NCBI GenBank assembly: GCA_905178155.1
Contig: CAJINV010000005.1
Location: 2,420,054-2,484,053 of the forward strand
Origin: Amoebophrya sp. A120
Taxonomy: Eukaryota > Sar > Dinophyceae > Syndiniales > Amoebophryaceae
Length of the DNA: 64,000 nucleotides
Reading direction: 5' to 3'
A program made the position numbers and the translations under genes. Under the pieces are notes generated by a model. It had not been told where the DNA came from. It worked only from the letters and a program-made list of their open reading frames with translations, and made no database searches. Shown here in pieces: positions 1-14,400 of the stretch (position 1 is its first letter; every line of letters begins with the position of its first letter).

Positions 1-347
1 CGCGACGCGCCTGCTGGCGGGCCCCGTGCCGGTTTCATGGTCACCTAGGGCCGGGCCAGGGCCTGGATCATCTACACAAACAAGGAGCAAACAGCTCTAA
101 TTTAACCTACCTCTTCAATCAAATTGGCATCCTGGGTTAGCTAGTTCAAGTTGGGACTCCATCTAGATGGTTCAACATGATATCAATTCTGGGCACCGCC
201 TTCAAAGTCACCTGTGCCGTTTCCCGATGACGACGCTTCCGCACTCGAATCGCGAGCGGAAAGTTGCTATTTAAAAGCTTTGAAGAGATTTTTTTGAATA
301 AAAAATTAGATAATCGTTCAGACGGTCCCATATCCACCACTTTGCAG
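1..347 (+). other. Probable intron end or non-coding sequence before the first exon
   Basis: No frame gives a recognisable module across these bases, and all + strand frames are interrupted. The pyrimidine-rich stretch ending TTTGCAG at 341-347 is a plausible GT-AG-type acceptor, joining in phase 0 to the CCA at 348. No TIR insert is visible. An earlier acceptor between 231 and 347 is also possible, since the downstream frame is open from 231. Confidence 0.35.
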
Positions 348-2442
348 CCACCGAACAAAACCGCGGGCGCGATCGACTATTCCACCACGAAATTTGAGTG
401 CAAAAAGTGCCCGGAGGACAGACCCACAAGCCCGCCAAAGTCAAAATCCATCACGTTTTGTGCGAAGACTGGGAAGCAAACTTTGAAAATGGATGTCTCC
501 GTGAAGGACCCGAGCATTTTTGACGAACCGAAAACGGTCGAAGCGATTTTGGCGACTATGAAGGCTGACGGCGTTTTTGGGGAAAAGGACAGTTATGAGG
601 CGACGTTGGACGTGGTGAAGCCTCCTGCCATGGCGCTGCTGCAAAAAGACACCAGGACTGATGTTCTTGAAAAGCAGCTTGCGGAACAACAGACATCGAG
701 CGAGGAAATTGTAGACCGAGATAGGGATTTGCGAAGTACTTCTTATCCGTCGTATGACTCATCATCGCAGCCGGAAGGTGGCACGGCTGCACGGCCGGAA
801 GATGGAGAACAATTTTCGAATTATGCAGCAGCCGCAGCTTCCACCGAACGCGAACCTGACCTCGCGTCGCTTCTCGGCGCGGACTACGACCCAAACGACC
901 CGCTAGTCGCCGACCAGCTTCCCTCGCAATTTTTGCAAGTTAGCTCGAGTTCCACAACCTCCTCCGAAGCAAGGACGATTCTAACGCTGATTTTCACGGT
1001 GATAAACCAGCTTCCCCCCCTCGAGTACCCGGCAATTCAAGTCGCGTCTGGGTCAACTGGAAAGCCGTACCCCACGTTGCAGAAAGCGTTTCGCCTAATC
1101 TTCCCGCCGGAGGTTTATAATACCATTCAGATCAAGTTGCCGTTCGTCACTTGTGAGCCGGGTTTTGGGCAATCAGCGACGACGAACATGTGCGAAGTCT
1201 GCGCCCCCGGGTTTTTCGGCCCGGGCGGGTTGAGCCCGGGCTTGTGTCAAGTTTGCTCCGCACGGAAAACGAGCAACGCGGGCTCCGCGTTCTCGGATGC
1301 GGACTGCTACGGGGGGTGCGAACCGGGAAACGGGGTCAACTTTGCAACGAACAAATGCGAGCCTTGCAAACCGAACCTCTACTCCCCGGGTGGGAACGTG
1401 GAATGCAGCGAGTGCCCCCTCGGCATGACCAGTCCGGAAGGCGCGGGGTCGCTCCGGGACTGCACGGCGGCGTGCGAGCCCGGTTTCGGGGTCGCCGGCG
1501 CGACCTGCCAACTCTGCCCAAGTGGAACGTTCTCCGCGGGCGGGACGGATCCCTGCGAGCCCTGCCCCGCCGGATCCACGACGAACACGACGGGGTCCAC
1601 CAGCTCCGGGCAGTGCGGGCAATGCGGCCCGGAGTTCTGCAACTACCGAGGGCAGGCGACGGGGAACATTTGGAATTTGGACAACGGGGGCTGCCAGTGC
1701 AAATGCGAAACCGGGTACTCGGCCATGACGAACTGCGGCAGCTGCACCCAAGGGTACGAGAAGGATTCCACCGGTGCTTGCAGACCCTCCAGCGAGCGGT
1801 GCACGGTGAAAAGAAGTTGCAATAACCGCGGCGTCCCAATCAAACAGTGGAAAGATAGCACAGACACCCTCGAGCCCTGCCAGTGCATGTGCAAGGATAA
1901 CCGCTTGGACCCAACCACCAACTGCCTCTCCTGCAAAGCCTCGACCAACCTGAATCCGGAGGAAAACTGCGAGAACTGCATGGTGCCCCAACAGGACCGA
2001 TCGACCAACTGCAACACCTGCACCTCCGACGAGAAGCTCGACGCGTTCAAAAACTGCACGAAGTGCTTGCCCGGGGCGATCAACTGCACCGCGCCGAACC
2101 GGACTTTCGAAATGCTGTGGTTCTACTTGGGCGATCCGATGCACCGGAAGATGGAGTTCGAGATGGTGGAGCCGGTGGATTTCTCCTTGCAATTATCCCC
2201 CACGACGAAATCCTTCCAAACCAAAGCGCTCCAGACGTTGATCGACACCGCGGAACTGAAAGTCTTACCGAAGCCGTTTCCGAAAGTGAAGTTAAACAAC
2301 TACCGGTCCACCAAGACCTTCAAGTTCCTCGCGGGGAAATTACGGGATGAAAAGTTCAATTTCAGAATCACGGCCGGTTGGCCGGACGAGGTTGCGAACG
2401 AGACCAATGTGGACACGAAGGACGTGGCGATTTTGCGGCGAA
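348..2442 (+). CDS. Giant gene exon 1: split Cys module, linker, GCC2/GCC3 repeats, EGF-like pair
   Basis: The exon opens with the C-terminal half of a cysteine module (FECKKC then FCAKTGK, about 393-480) that is complete at 8815-9240. An Asp/Ser/Glu-rich linker follows, then a hydrophobic segment near 970-1140 that could be an alpha/beta domain. From 1150 there are three or four GCC2/GCC3-like repeats of the form C-x-PG-x-G...C-x-x-C-x-x-G-x-x-x-x-GG. From about 1610 comes an EGF-like tandem marked by CNYRG and CNNRG, with C-x-C pairs in CQCKC and CQCMC. The last part (2095-2442) is a non-cysteine segment with F-x-L-x-P strands. This order recurs at 9930-11200, 13780-14630 and 45370-47200. 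Confidence 0.75.
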
Positions 2443-5400
2443 TATGAACTGCAAAAGTATCGTACTCGTATATAATTGCATCACAAATTTCCTCAGCATG
2501 AGAAATAAAATTTGTAATGCGAATTTACCTGAAGCTGAAGAAGAAGATTTGTAATGCATGATTGCAGTACGAGTGCGATACTTTTGCACAGGATAGCGGA
2601 AAATGGAACAAAATCGCTTCGCCGAAAATTCCCCCGTGCCGCTGGATTTTGCGGTAACCGCGACCAAGCTGTTGGAGTTCGACCTTTTGCCGTCCACTAC
2701 CGAGCCGGTTTCCTTCAAACTCCTGCCGCAATCGAAAAGATTGGAGTTGCCGAAAATCACGACGCCGTATGCGGACGAGAAGCTATATGCATCGCAAAAG
2801 TAAAAGTATCGCACTAGTTTGAAGAGTTGCAACACAAATTTTGTCAAGAACAAACATGCAATTTGTCATGCTAGTTTAGGTAGAAGGTTGGATTTGTCAT
2901 GCACGACTGCAATCACTACGGGCACTACGATACTTTTGCAGAGGATAAGCCAGGGCCGTTCAAAATCGCCCCGGAGGATTTGCCGAATCCGAAGTTCCGG
3001 ATCACGCCGATCCGGAAGTATTTCATCACGGAACTCTCCCAGCCGGTGAAGTTCGCGTTCAAAGTCACCGGCTCGACCCAAAAACTTTCCTTCAACGTGG
3101 AGAAGCAACCGCCGCAGTTTATCGATCAAAAAGCGGCCGAGGAGTGGAAGAGGGAGGAGGAGCGCAGGAAGAATCCCGTGATGCGAATCACGGACAAATT
3201 TCCCCAGCCGACCGGGTGCCGCATCGGGTACAACCGGATCGACTCGAAGAAGGACTGCGAGAAAGCGGCGGCGGCGATTCCAACCTGTAGACTGCCCGAA
3301 GTGGATCCGCGGATGAAGCCGAATCGGGATTCGAACCCGTTGAACGAAAAGTGCGAAACCAGGTGCAGTTCCGGCGGCGATATGGCGCAATCAAAGGAAT
3401 GCGAATTGCTTCCGCACATGAAGCCCAAATTCCCGTTTCACGTGGAGAACCGGCCGTTGATTAAACAGGGGTGCTACATCTCCGTGCAGAAGCAGGAGGT
3501 GGTCTGGAACGAGAACACAGTGGAAGAGGCGGCGCTGCCGGAGCGGGAGTACTACCACGTGTTGTGTCAGAAAGACGAGTTCTCCTACGGATTCCCCGAC
3601 CACCCGGCCGTGCAGTTCAGGATGCAGTTCGATCTGGACACGTTGTTTCACATCCCGGATGGGGTGAGTTGCAACATGCTTTTGGCGGTCTTGAAGTCGG
3701 ATGACTTCCTGGAGAAGTGGATCCCAACGGTGAAGGAGAATGCGGGCATCAACCAGTACGGGTCGGTGAACCTAGCCGGGTTGACGTGCCGGGGAACGGG
3801 CGTGGAGGGTTCCAGTGCGAAAGATGACGACAAAGCGGTCACGAAGTTCAACCAGAAAAGAAAGAAAGAATTGCTGAAGAAAGAAAAGGAGGATTTTGCG
3901 GATTCGAACGACTTTTCGCTGCTAGAAGTCGACAACGCGATGTTGAGCGGTGGTGATGATAGTGACGGTGAAGCTGAAGCGAAAAAGAAAGAAGTAGTTC
4001 CCGATTCAGAAAAATCAGATGTCGCAGCCCTGAACACGCGTCGCGGAGGACAAGAACTTCTGACCGGAAAAAGCACCAGCGAAGTTTTCGGCACCCCCGC
4101 GCCTCTCACCGTGGACCCGGATCTGGAGGACGAAGAGCCGATTTCCGTGCACTGGCAAGTCGTTGCGACGACGATCGACTTGTATGCAAGAAAAAAACTG
4201 TGTAAGTGTAAGTCTGTGATGCAAAGCATGTAACACTGTTACGCTTGTCATGCTAGGCAACCATGAAGTCCTATTTCATTTGTGTTTTCACTTACTAGCT
4301 GCGCATGACAGGCTTCGTCTGTCATGCAGAGCAGATTTGTCATGCCGTCACCCCAAGACACCTACACTAACACAGTTTTTTTGTTGGATAACTTGGACGT
4401 GGACGTGAAAGATGGTGAGGAGTTGAAGCTGGTGAAAAGAGTCGGTCTGGGCGTAAGAGAAAGTTTAGCAAACAGCAAAGCCATCACGGACCTCGGCGCG
4501 CAGCTCGCGGGGATCGCAGGTCCGATCCGAGCCCGGGTGATTTCGATCGACAAAGTGCCGTCCCCCTTTCCGAAGGAGGGTTTGCACGGCGACTACCCGG
4601 TGCCCGGTCTCCTCGGTGAGATAAAGCTCCGCGTGTACCACCCAGATTTGTGGATTTTGCGGAATAAACTTCTGATGTGGGTTTTTGGCCAAACTCTCAA
4701 ACCCTTTTTCGGGGTCCGGAACATGACCATGGTGCGGATCTCGGATCAGCCGGCGCCGAAAAACGAAACAATGTTCGAAGTACTGCAGCGAGAGGCGTCG
4801 ATTTTGCACCGGAAGCACAGACGGCACCGGAAGTGGGAAAGGAAAGTGTTGCACCAGGGGAAATTGTCGCCGATCGAGGTGTTTTTTCCGCGAAAGATGA
4901 CGAATCCGAGCATCAAGGAACAGAAAGAGGCGCTGGAGAAGCAATTGCAGCTGAGCAACGACTTTTACGGAGTCTACGACTTTGATGACAAGGAGTCCTT
5001 GCCTACTCTGGGTACTATGGAAGATGATCATCAAGAGCATAGAGTAGAACAGCCACAAGTTATTTCACCACCCCAAGCGACAGGTGGTCCTTTATTGCCA
5101 CTGGAAAACGACGATCTGTTGTTTGACGAAAGGCCACCGCACAACATACAGAACCAGCATCTGCAGCGGCTTACCCTCCTGCAAGTGCCGACGATCAAGA
5201 ACAAGAATTTTGAACTCGACATGGCGCAGCACATGCGGAACCACTTAACGCACTTCGGGATGGACTTCGACCACGATCATTTTCACTTCCCCGTTCCAAC
5301 CGAGCATCACGACATGTTTCTAGACCATAACGGCGATTTCGAGGTCCACACAGGAGCAACAGCGGCGGAGGCAAAAAGCAGCGGCGACGAGGAAAGATCT

Positions 5401-8400
5401 TCTCAAAATGAACACGGTGGCGCTTTTCTCCAAACCGATGCGAACGCCATGAGCCCCCTTCACGGCCACCTGGAAAATAAAAACGTCCCTGCGAAATCAA
5501 AAATTCTATCAGCTCGGAAAAACATAAACAAGACCACCGCCCGCCAGGTCTACCTGTCCGCCCTCCAGCTTCGCACGAAGGCGTCGAAACCGCTGAAAAA
5601 GCCGAAGACGGTGTACATCACGTATTTGGCGCAGGACGAGAGATTCCGGAACAATGTGCCGGAGATGGAGAAAACCAAAGAGATTATCATGAACTTGAAA
5701 CCCTCCACCGTCACTCCCTATGCGCGGAACTACTGCCAACAGCCGGACATGGTGACCCAACGGTTTTTTGAGCCCAAAATCTTGACGCCGAAGCAGGTGC
5801 ATGAATTGCTACACCCCTCTAGGCCGAAGGTGGTGAAGAAGAAGAAAAAGGAGCCTCCGAAGGATCTGACGAAGACGTGGAATATTCCGCCGAGAATGAT
5901 GAACGAGACGAAACCGAATCTAACCGCGCCAGTGAAACCAGAAGAGGCTGAGAAAGCGATCGCGCAGATGAATGTGACGGAAACGAGTACGACGACGGTG
6001 GAGCCGGAGTCGGAAGAGGAAGAGGAGGAAGAAGAGTCATCAACGGAGGAAACTGTTGATGAAGCGACCACGACCATGAACATCACCGGAGTGCACGACG
6101 AAGAAAAAGAGCAGAACATCACCACGCAACATACGGCATTCTCAACTGTTACATCCTCAACTGTTACATGGATTTGTGATGCAAGAACTGCAACAGTGAA
6201 ATAGGGTTCTTTGCGCTTCTTGAATGACAGAGTTGGCAAAGATTCTGAGCCTGTTGGGCTCGTCGAGAATTTGTCATGCGAAGCAGCTTGATCGTGTCGA
6301 TTCTAATTGCAATTTTGCATGAGAAAGCATGCAACACCAGTTGAGAATGTAACATTTGAGAACGCCATACAGCAAGTCTTGAACACGACAACCGGCGAGG
6401 TCGAGGATATGGATTGCAAAAATGTCTGGGTCTGGCAGACTGCAAGACTTGTGATGCACATTTTGCATGACCCACGAGGTCTGGAATGCAGAACCTAGCA
6501 TGAGAGATTCGGTGAGGTCTCCATCATGCCAATGCTGCATGAGAAACTCCCTCGCAGCTTGGTCGAAAGTGGACAGCTTTTGGCAGTCATGCAACACAGA
6601 TTTTTGCATGATTCTGATTTAGCATGACAAGTTCCACCTTTCCAGACCCAGACACTTTTGCATTTGATAGAGGAGGTGAAGGTGCAAAACGTGTACAACG
6701 AAACGACAGGGCAGATGGAGGAGGTATCCTGCGCAAAAGTATCGTACTCGTAGTAATCGCAATCATGCATTACAAACTTCCATCCCAAGGGAAAACAGCA
6801 TGACAAATTCCATTTATCATGCTGAGCGAATTTGTCATGCGATTTCTACTAGTACGATGCTTTTGCAATGCATAGGAAGTTCCAATCGCAAACGCAACGA
6901 ATTTAACGGTGACCCCGATCTCTCCCCCGGCGCCTGGTGTTGGGACGACGGCGGACGTCACAAACGCGCAACAGGCGATTGTGACGCAGTCCGGCGTGGC
7001 CTTGCTGTTCTGCAACCCGGGGCAGATATCAAATGCAACATAATGAAACCCTAGGTCTCAGAGAGCTAAACTTCTGATGCTGCATCTGGATGCTAAAAAC
7101 ATCTGTATTGCATGAGCAGCAAGAGGAATCAAATTTGGTTACGGGGAGAGGACATTTGTCATGCAGGATGCGCATCGATTTCGATGAGCGCTCAAAAAAA
7201 CTGTGATGCTAAGGCATACATCACAGACATCACGGATCATGGAAAATGTGCATGACAAACTTGTTCTCTCCCAGACTCAGACATGTTTGCAGTTCATAGC
7301 AGAAGGTGGTGGATGACCATTGCGAGGAGTGCCCGTACGGAACTTATTCGACGATTGGTGTGGAGTGTTTGGAGTGTCCGACCAACATGACCACCGTTGC
7401 GCCCTCCGCGACGTCTTTGGACTCCTGCGTCGGGAACTGTGAGCAGGGGTACGGCTGGACGGGCGCGATTTGTCGGCAGTGCGTGGACGCGGAGTACTCG
7501 GGCGCCGCGCCGGATGATCCCTGCCAAAAGTGCCCGGAGGGCATGATCGGCATCAACGCGACGTACGAGCGAATGATCGAGAACGTTTTCACCTTCCACA
7601 TGCACGATTTCCACCCGAAGCGGGTGATTGAGATGAACGCGACCGCGAATGTGGCGAACCAAAAGTTTGCTGTCAACGCGGATCAGAAGGAGAACGGGTT
7701 TGACTTAACGCCAAGATCGGAGAAAACCAAAAACATTGACTTCACCCCGAGAAGCGAGAAAAACCAAATCGATTTCACACCGCACGACGAGAAGTACGCG
7801 GTTCAAGCAGCTGCGAGGTCTATGGAAGTGTCAGAATCGAAATCAACAAAATCGAAATAATTTGTGATGCATAAAATCGATACCACTTGGAGCCTCAGTT
7901 TTCAAGTGGCGCATGACAAATTTCGGGAGCACCAAAATCCAGTCTGTCATGCTGTTTGGGCAAAGAAGACTGCTCCTGGCGTGCTGCTCCGGCAGCACAT
8001 CGCCTTCCCCTAATCAGGCTTGCAATCGGTCTCATTTGCCTACTCCCCAACACAGGCCTTACTTGCCCTACATTTTACGCATTGCAAATTTTTCGATTTT
8101 GTCGATTTCGATCCTGACACATCCATAAGGTCGGAGCCCGCGAAGTTCGACGTGTCTGGGAAACAACCCACTGCGTATCCTGAGTAAAAACATCCCCACA
8201 CCAGAGTCAAGATGGGGACTTTGCAACACAAACCTAGAACTTTTGGGGGTCACGCATCACAAGTTGCAGTCCGTAGTGTAGTGCAGGTTCGCAAAGCCAG
8301 CTGCATCAGAAATCCATCTGCTGATCCTATTTACAGCATTACAAATTCCAAAACACGACTAAAAATGGTTCTCCTGGCGATGCGCATTACAAATGTTCCC

Positions 8401-11400
8401 GTCATTGCAAATCTGCATGACAACTCTGGCGTGGGGACGTTTTTACTCAGGATACTGCGGGCGTGAAAATCACGGCGGACAGCCCCACCGCGGATCTGAA
8501 AATTCTCCCGAAAGACCAGCCGGAATCGAATGTGACCGTGTCTGCGAAGGAGGGAGAAACACAAATGAAGTTGCAACCAAAGAAACAACCGCAGTCGGAG
8601 TTCAGTGTAAACCCCGGGAGCCAAAAAACGAACCAATTCGATGTCCCCCTGGGGGAAAAGACGGAAAAGAAAGCGCAGTTCGGAGTTTTAACTCCGGACC
8701 AGACCAATCTGCTTTCCCGGCGGAAATTTCTTGCGAACCAAGCCGGGAAGTTTCCCTACATTCCGGGGATCGACTACATCCCGAGCAGCGACTTCCTCGA
8801 TGCGTGGTCGGCGAAGTGCAAGCCCAATTGCGCATTAGGACATTACTTCAACATCACCGTCGGGGCGTGTCAAGTTTGCCCCGTGAACCAGTACGGGTAC
8901 GGCGGGCCGATGCTGCAGTGCTTCCGCTGCCGTCCGCCGTTGGTGACCCGCGATCCGGCGGGCGGGGCTGGGAGTGATGAGAAGTGTTTTCCCCCCTGTA
9001 AAGCGGGGGAACGCTGGGGCCCGGAGGATAAGAACGATCCGGCGAGCAAGTTCGTCTGCGCGCCGTGCGAGTACGGGACCTACGCAACGGGTTCCCACTG
9101 GTCCGGCGCGCCCGGCTTGGGCGACAAGTGGCTTTCGCACCCGTGGCAGTGCGAGAAGTGCTCAGACAAAAAGCCGATCACGTCCACGAGCGGTGCAGTC
9201 TCCGACTTGCAGTGCGCGGTGCCGCCAATCACGAAAATGGCGATCAAAATCTCCGTATCAACTGCAAATATCGACGAAATCTGGGTCGTGTGGGAGGTTG
9301 CCAGGCCTGCTCTGCTTTTCATCTGCCATGAAGCATGTCTCGAAGTGCCTCTGTGGTGCATCAGGGCGAAAAGTGAATCCTCCTGACGCCTGCCATGCAG
9401 ATAAAAGTTAGCCTGCTCGCGAAATTATACGCAACAGATAGTAGGTCAGAAAACAAAAACACTATTGTCATGCTCCTCGGCTGCGTATTGCATTGGGCGT
9501 ATGTATCATTACATTTACAACTTTCTCGCATTACAGCTTTTACTGTCCAGACCCATATCGGTATTCGCAATGCATAACCCGCTGCGGGAGAATCGGTGCA
9601 AGCGGACACGTTTGACGACCCTGTAGTTTTGAAGGGAATGCAAGACTCGATTTCCGACTGGCTGCAAGCCTCCGACGTGCAGCTCTCCGTGGCCGCGAAT
9701 GAGGAGGGGACAACGGACCAAACGGTTTCGCAAATCGACTTGCTGCAACTCGCCACTGGGAGGAAGATCAAAAAGAAACTGCGCAAAGCGGCCACGGACC
9801 GGGAGATTCTGCTCGCGGTGGAGGCCACGGGGACGCCGCCGGGCGGAGTCACCGCGTCGGTTGACGATTTGTCGCAGACGATGCAGTCCAATCCGGATCT
9901 AGCAACTCTGGACCTGAACACGGAGGGGGCTGTGACGCACTGCGAGCCCGGGTACGGGATTTTCCCGGAGAACGCAACGTCGCCACTCTGCAGCATCTGC
10001 CCGGTCGGGTACTACGGACTGGGCGGGGAGAACCCACCGTGTATCGCCTGTCAGGAAGGGTTCAGTTCGGCGGCGACCAGCACAAACATCACCGCCTGCT
10101 TCCCCATCTGCGACAGTGGATACGGCGTGCACCCCGCGACGGGGGAGTGTGCGATTTGTCTGCCGGGGTTTTATGGGCCGGGGGGAGCGTCGGAACCCTG
10201 CCGGGAGTGCCCGCCCGGGAAGACGTCGAAGGTCGGAAGTCAGTACGAACAGGACTGTAAGCGGGAGTGCGAACTGGGCCGGTTCTGGTCGCAGGACAAG
10301 GAGTGCGCGGCCTGTCCGGTGCATACCTACAACGACGGGACCGACCCGATGGCGACCACGTGCAAGCAGTGTCCGATGGGGACGCTGACCGACTTTTCCG
10401 GCTCGGTTTCGAAACGAGATTGCGGGAAGTGCAACGATTTATTGCAGCTCTGCAACAACCGCGGGTTGTCGGTCACCGGCAACACCTGGGACGACGCGCA
10501 CAACGGCTGTCAGTGTGTCTGCGAGGAGGGGTACGACCACTGTACCCACTGCGCCACCTGCTTACCGGACTTCGAGAAAGACCGTTTCGGCAACTGCCGT
10601 CCGGCCTCCGACAAATGCCACCCGATCGAGGATTGCGCGAACCGAGGTAGTATCAACTGTAAAAATGTCTGGGTCTGGAAGGTCACAACTTGTAATGCTG
10701 TCTGTGGATTCTAAAAAAATTTGTATTGCATGACCAGCAAGAGGGGTCGGGTTTGTCCTACGCGGAGAGGGCATTTCGCATGCGGTAGAGGTATCACAAA
10801 GCCTCCTAAAAATCTGTGGTGCTACGGCATGTATTACAGACATAACGGCTCATGGAAAATATGCATGACAAATCTAGAAATCTTCCAGACCCAGACATTT
10901 TTGCAGTTGATAGGTAGGTTGTTGGAGGATTTCCGAGACGCAGAGTCCGGCTATTGCCGCTGCGCGTGCTACAACCCGAACGTGTTCGACCGGAAAACGG
11001 GGTGCAAGGAATGCGTGGATGGGCACAAGCTCGATCCGGAGCAGAATTGCGTCGTTTGCAAACTCGGCGAGATTTGGGACCCGGAAACCGCGTGCGAAAC
11101 TTGCTCGGACCCGAACGCCGATCCGCAGAAGGAGTGTCTGGAGTGTAAAGAGAACTACTTCCGGGACGAGGAGATCACGGACGGGAAGTGTATCCCGACT
11201 CCCACGACCACGACCACCCCGATCTGTTACCCGGGGCACGAACCGGTGAAGATCGATTTGATGTCGAAGAACCAGACCGCCGGCTTGAAGGCGGACGACG
11301 AAAACGACGAGTCTGATGCGGACGAAAAATCCATGACAGCTGGGGTCTTAGATCCGACCACCGCCAACGCGCCGCCGGGCGCCCCCGGGTCACGGTTCGA

Positions 11401-14400
11401 GTGCAAGCCCTGCCCGCTTGGGACGTACAGCCGCGTCGGCTTGCCGTGCGTCCAGTGCCCCACGGACATGACGACGAGAACGGTTGGTTCCGTCGAATAC
11501 GAAGAGTGCGTCGGGAACTGCAGTGTCGGTTTCGGTTGGATGGGGGCGAGTTGTAAGAAGTGCGGCGCCCACGAGTTCGCTTTGTTCCCCGACAAGCCCT
11601 GCGACCAGTGCCCGGCGGGGTACCGGGTTCTGCCGAAGTGGCGCGACATTTTCGCGGAAATCACGCAGAAGGAACGGCACGCGCTGTTGTTTGAGGCGGC
11701 GCGGAAGGACACGGACGAGTTTTTGCACGAACTTGCGATCATGATCGTGAAGCTGCAGGATCATGGGGGGCAGAACAACCCGAACGGGGAAGAAGATAAC
11801 ACTTTCCCGCCTCTGAGCGTGAATAACCCGGCGGAACTGGCACAAGAGTTGATGGAATTCGCGACGGAGGAAGGGAAGAAGATGCTGGAAATGTTGCGTG
11901 AAAAAGCAAAGATGTTCAAGTCGGACAAAAATGCGAATTCGCAAGCCGCTCGGCTGATGCGGAAACTAGCAAGCGAGGTGGAAGCCGTCTCGAAGAACGG
12001 TGCAAACGACTTTATTCCGGATCAGGAAGAATCTGTTTCTGTTCTCTCACGACACAAGAGAAACGGCACCGCGAACATGACTCTTTCTCCGGATTCGACG
12101 AACTTGAAAACGAACGTGGCACCGGATCCCACCACAGGCGTGGTAAATGCAACGACGTCCGTGAAAGCGGGTTTCATGCGGTACTTCAAAGTGAACACAA
12201 CCGCGAATACTTCCGCCCACGCCATGGATTTCGATTTGCCGCCGAAATTCCGTGTGGTGCCCGCCGGGAATGGGGATCCGGTGGTGTTGCTCCCGCCAGA
12301 CATGTATGCATTGCAAAATTATCGTACTAGTATAAATTGCATCACAAATTTCCTCAGCATGAGAAATAAAATTTATCATGCTGATTGACCTTAAGAAAAA
12401 GATTTGTAATGCAAGACTTGCATTTATACGAGTACGATACTTTTGCGCAGTATAACATGCTCACCCCGATCCAGTTCCGCGGCCGGAAGATCCAGTATTA
12501 CAATGAAAATTGCCCCCACCCCCGAACTTGGGAGCATTTGTATTGCAAACCTTTCCAAATGAAACATTCGCCCTCTTGCATCTATCAGCATCACAGGTCT
12601 CCAATCGTGAATAGCAAAAATTTGTATTGCAAAAGACCCCAGCAAGAGCGGCGCTTGTCATGCAAGCGATGCGATACACGCCTACACTCTGCATCAGAAA
12701 GATTCATACTCCTTTCATGCATGACAAAAAGTTTTCATTGGGAAACTTCGCATCACAAATTTTTGCAATTTCACGGGTGGGAGGCACATTTCACTGCAAT
12801 ATCCAGCGGGACACGTTCTGTGCCCCGTACTGTTACGGCGGCGAGTTCTACAACACGAACGAGGGGGAATGTCAAAAATGTCCGCAAGACAGCTACTCCC
12901 GCAACCCCCGGGCGACGGAGTGCCAAGCCTGCCCGAAGCACATGACGACCCGACAGACGTTGCGGGCTTCCAGTCAGGACGAGTGTGTGCCGGACTGTAA
13001 CGCTGGTGAGGGTTGGGACGGGTTGCAGTGCACACAGTGCGCGGCGGGGACGTACAGCACGAGCGCGTTCTGGGCCGGGATTAGCAACCAGGAGTGGAGC
13101 GGCACGCCGGTGCACTGCAGAAGTTGCCCCGACGGGACCATGAGCCTCCCCGGGAGCAAGTCGGAGCTCGACTGCACGGTGCCGCCCGCAACGGAGATAC
13201 ACATCGACTTTTCCGTCGTGCCGCCCTCCGCTTCCGAAGCCGCCGCGATGAACGTGTCGGAGCCGCCGGCGGTGTCGGTGTCGGAATTTTGTGAAAATGA
13301 CAGTCTCGGGCGGTGGATTCGGGAAGCGTTGAAGAAATATGTGATCCCGACTTCCGCTGCCGCAGAATGGTACTTTGTGGCGCAGACTGGAAACGCTTCT
13401 TCCGGTACCAATTTCATCAAGAGGTTCTCGGAATCAAAGAAGAAAAAGCCGGTCACCATGACGAGCTTCGTGCAGATGGGAAGTAGTAGTAGTACAACAT
13501 CAACCTCGGCATCTACCAAAAAAGCGGAAACTTCGCTCCCCTGGTGGCAAAACGCGATGAGACTCCTCGAAGGCAAACGCGGAGGGACAACAACATCAAA
13601 GACCACCACTGATCCAGACCCGCTGGAAATCCGGATCAAAGTCGAAATCCGCGGGTACGGGGGCGCTTTGTCCGAAAGCGATCAAACGGAGAAGGTTTCG
13701 TTAGATAAGATGGAAAAAACTTTGAACGATTTGAGAGAATTGGAAGTCTATTCGCCCGTGAATGTACAAAGGCTCCGATCTTTTTGTCCGCCAGGCTATA
13801 GCACCAACAAAAACCCGAATGGGGTGAGCGAAGTGCCGAAGAGCGAGTTACTGTGCAACATCTGCCCCTCCGGGTACTACAGCGTTGGTGGTGAAAACGC
13901 GGTCTGCGTCGAGTGCGCCAGTGGGCTGACGAGCCCCACTGCCTCGCAAGCCGTCACCGACTGCTTCGGCGCGTGCGCCCCTGGGTCCGGGATTGATCTG
14001 GCGACAAAATCCTGCAAAACTTGCCCACTAGGGTCCTATTCCCCCGGCGGCAACGAGTTCTGCATCACGTGCACCGGCAACGCGACGACCAACGGCGTGG
14101 CGACCACCGTGCAGGACTGCAAACCCACCTGCGAGCCGGGCACGGGTTGGGACGGCACGCAGTGTGTCGCTTGCTCTCAGGACCGGTACGGACCGGGGGG
14201 GATTCTACCCTGCCAGGTCTGCCCGCTAGGGACGTTGACCCCGTACATCAAAGCGAAGACGAAGGAAGAGTGCGGTTTGTGCACCAAAGCGGACTGCAAC
14301 TACCGGGGTACGCCGAAAGGAAACACCTGGGACAGCAATGGCTGTATGTGCGGCTGCGACGAAGGGTACAGCAACGCGACGAACTGCGCACAGTGCGAGT

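Noticed and set aside
1173-2192. Long minus-strand frame opposite the first cysteine-rich exon, and similar ones elsewhere
   Set aside because: Antisense shadows of GC-rich coding sequence; the cysteine-module pattern is only on the + strand.
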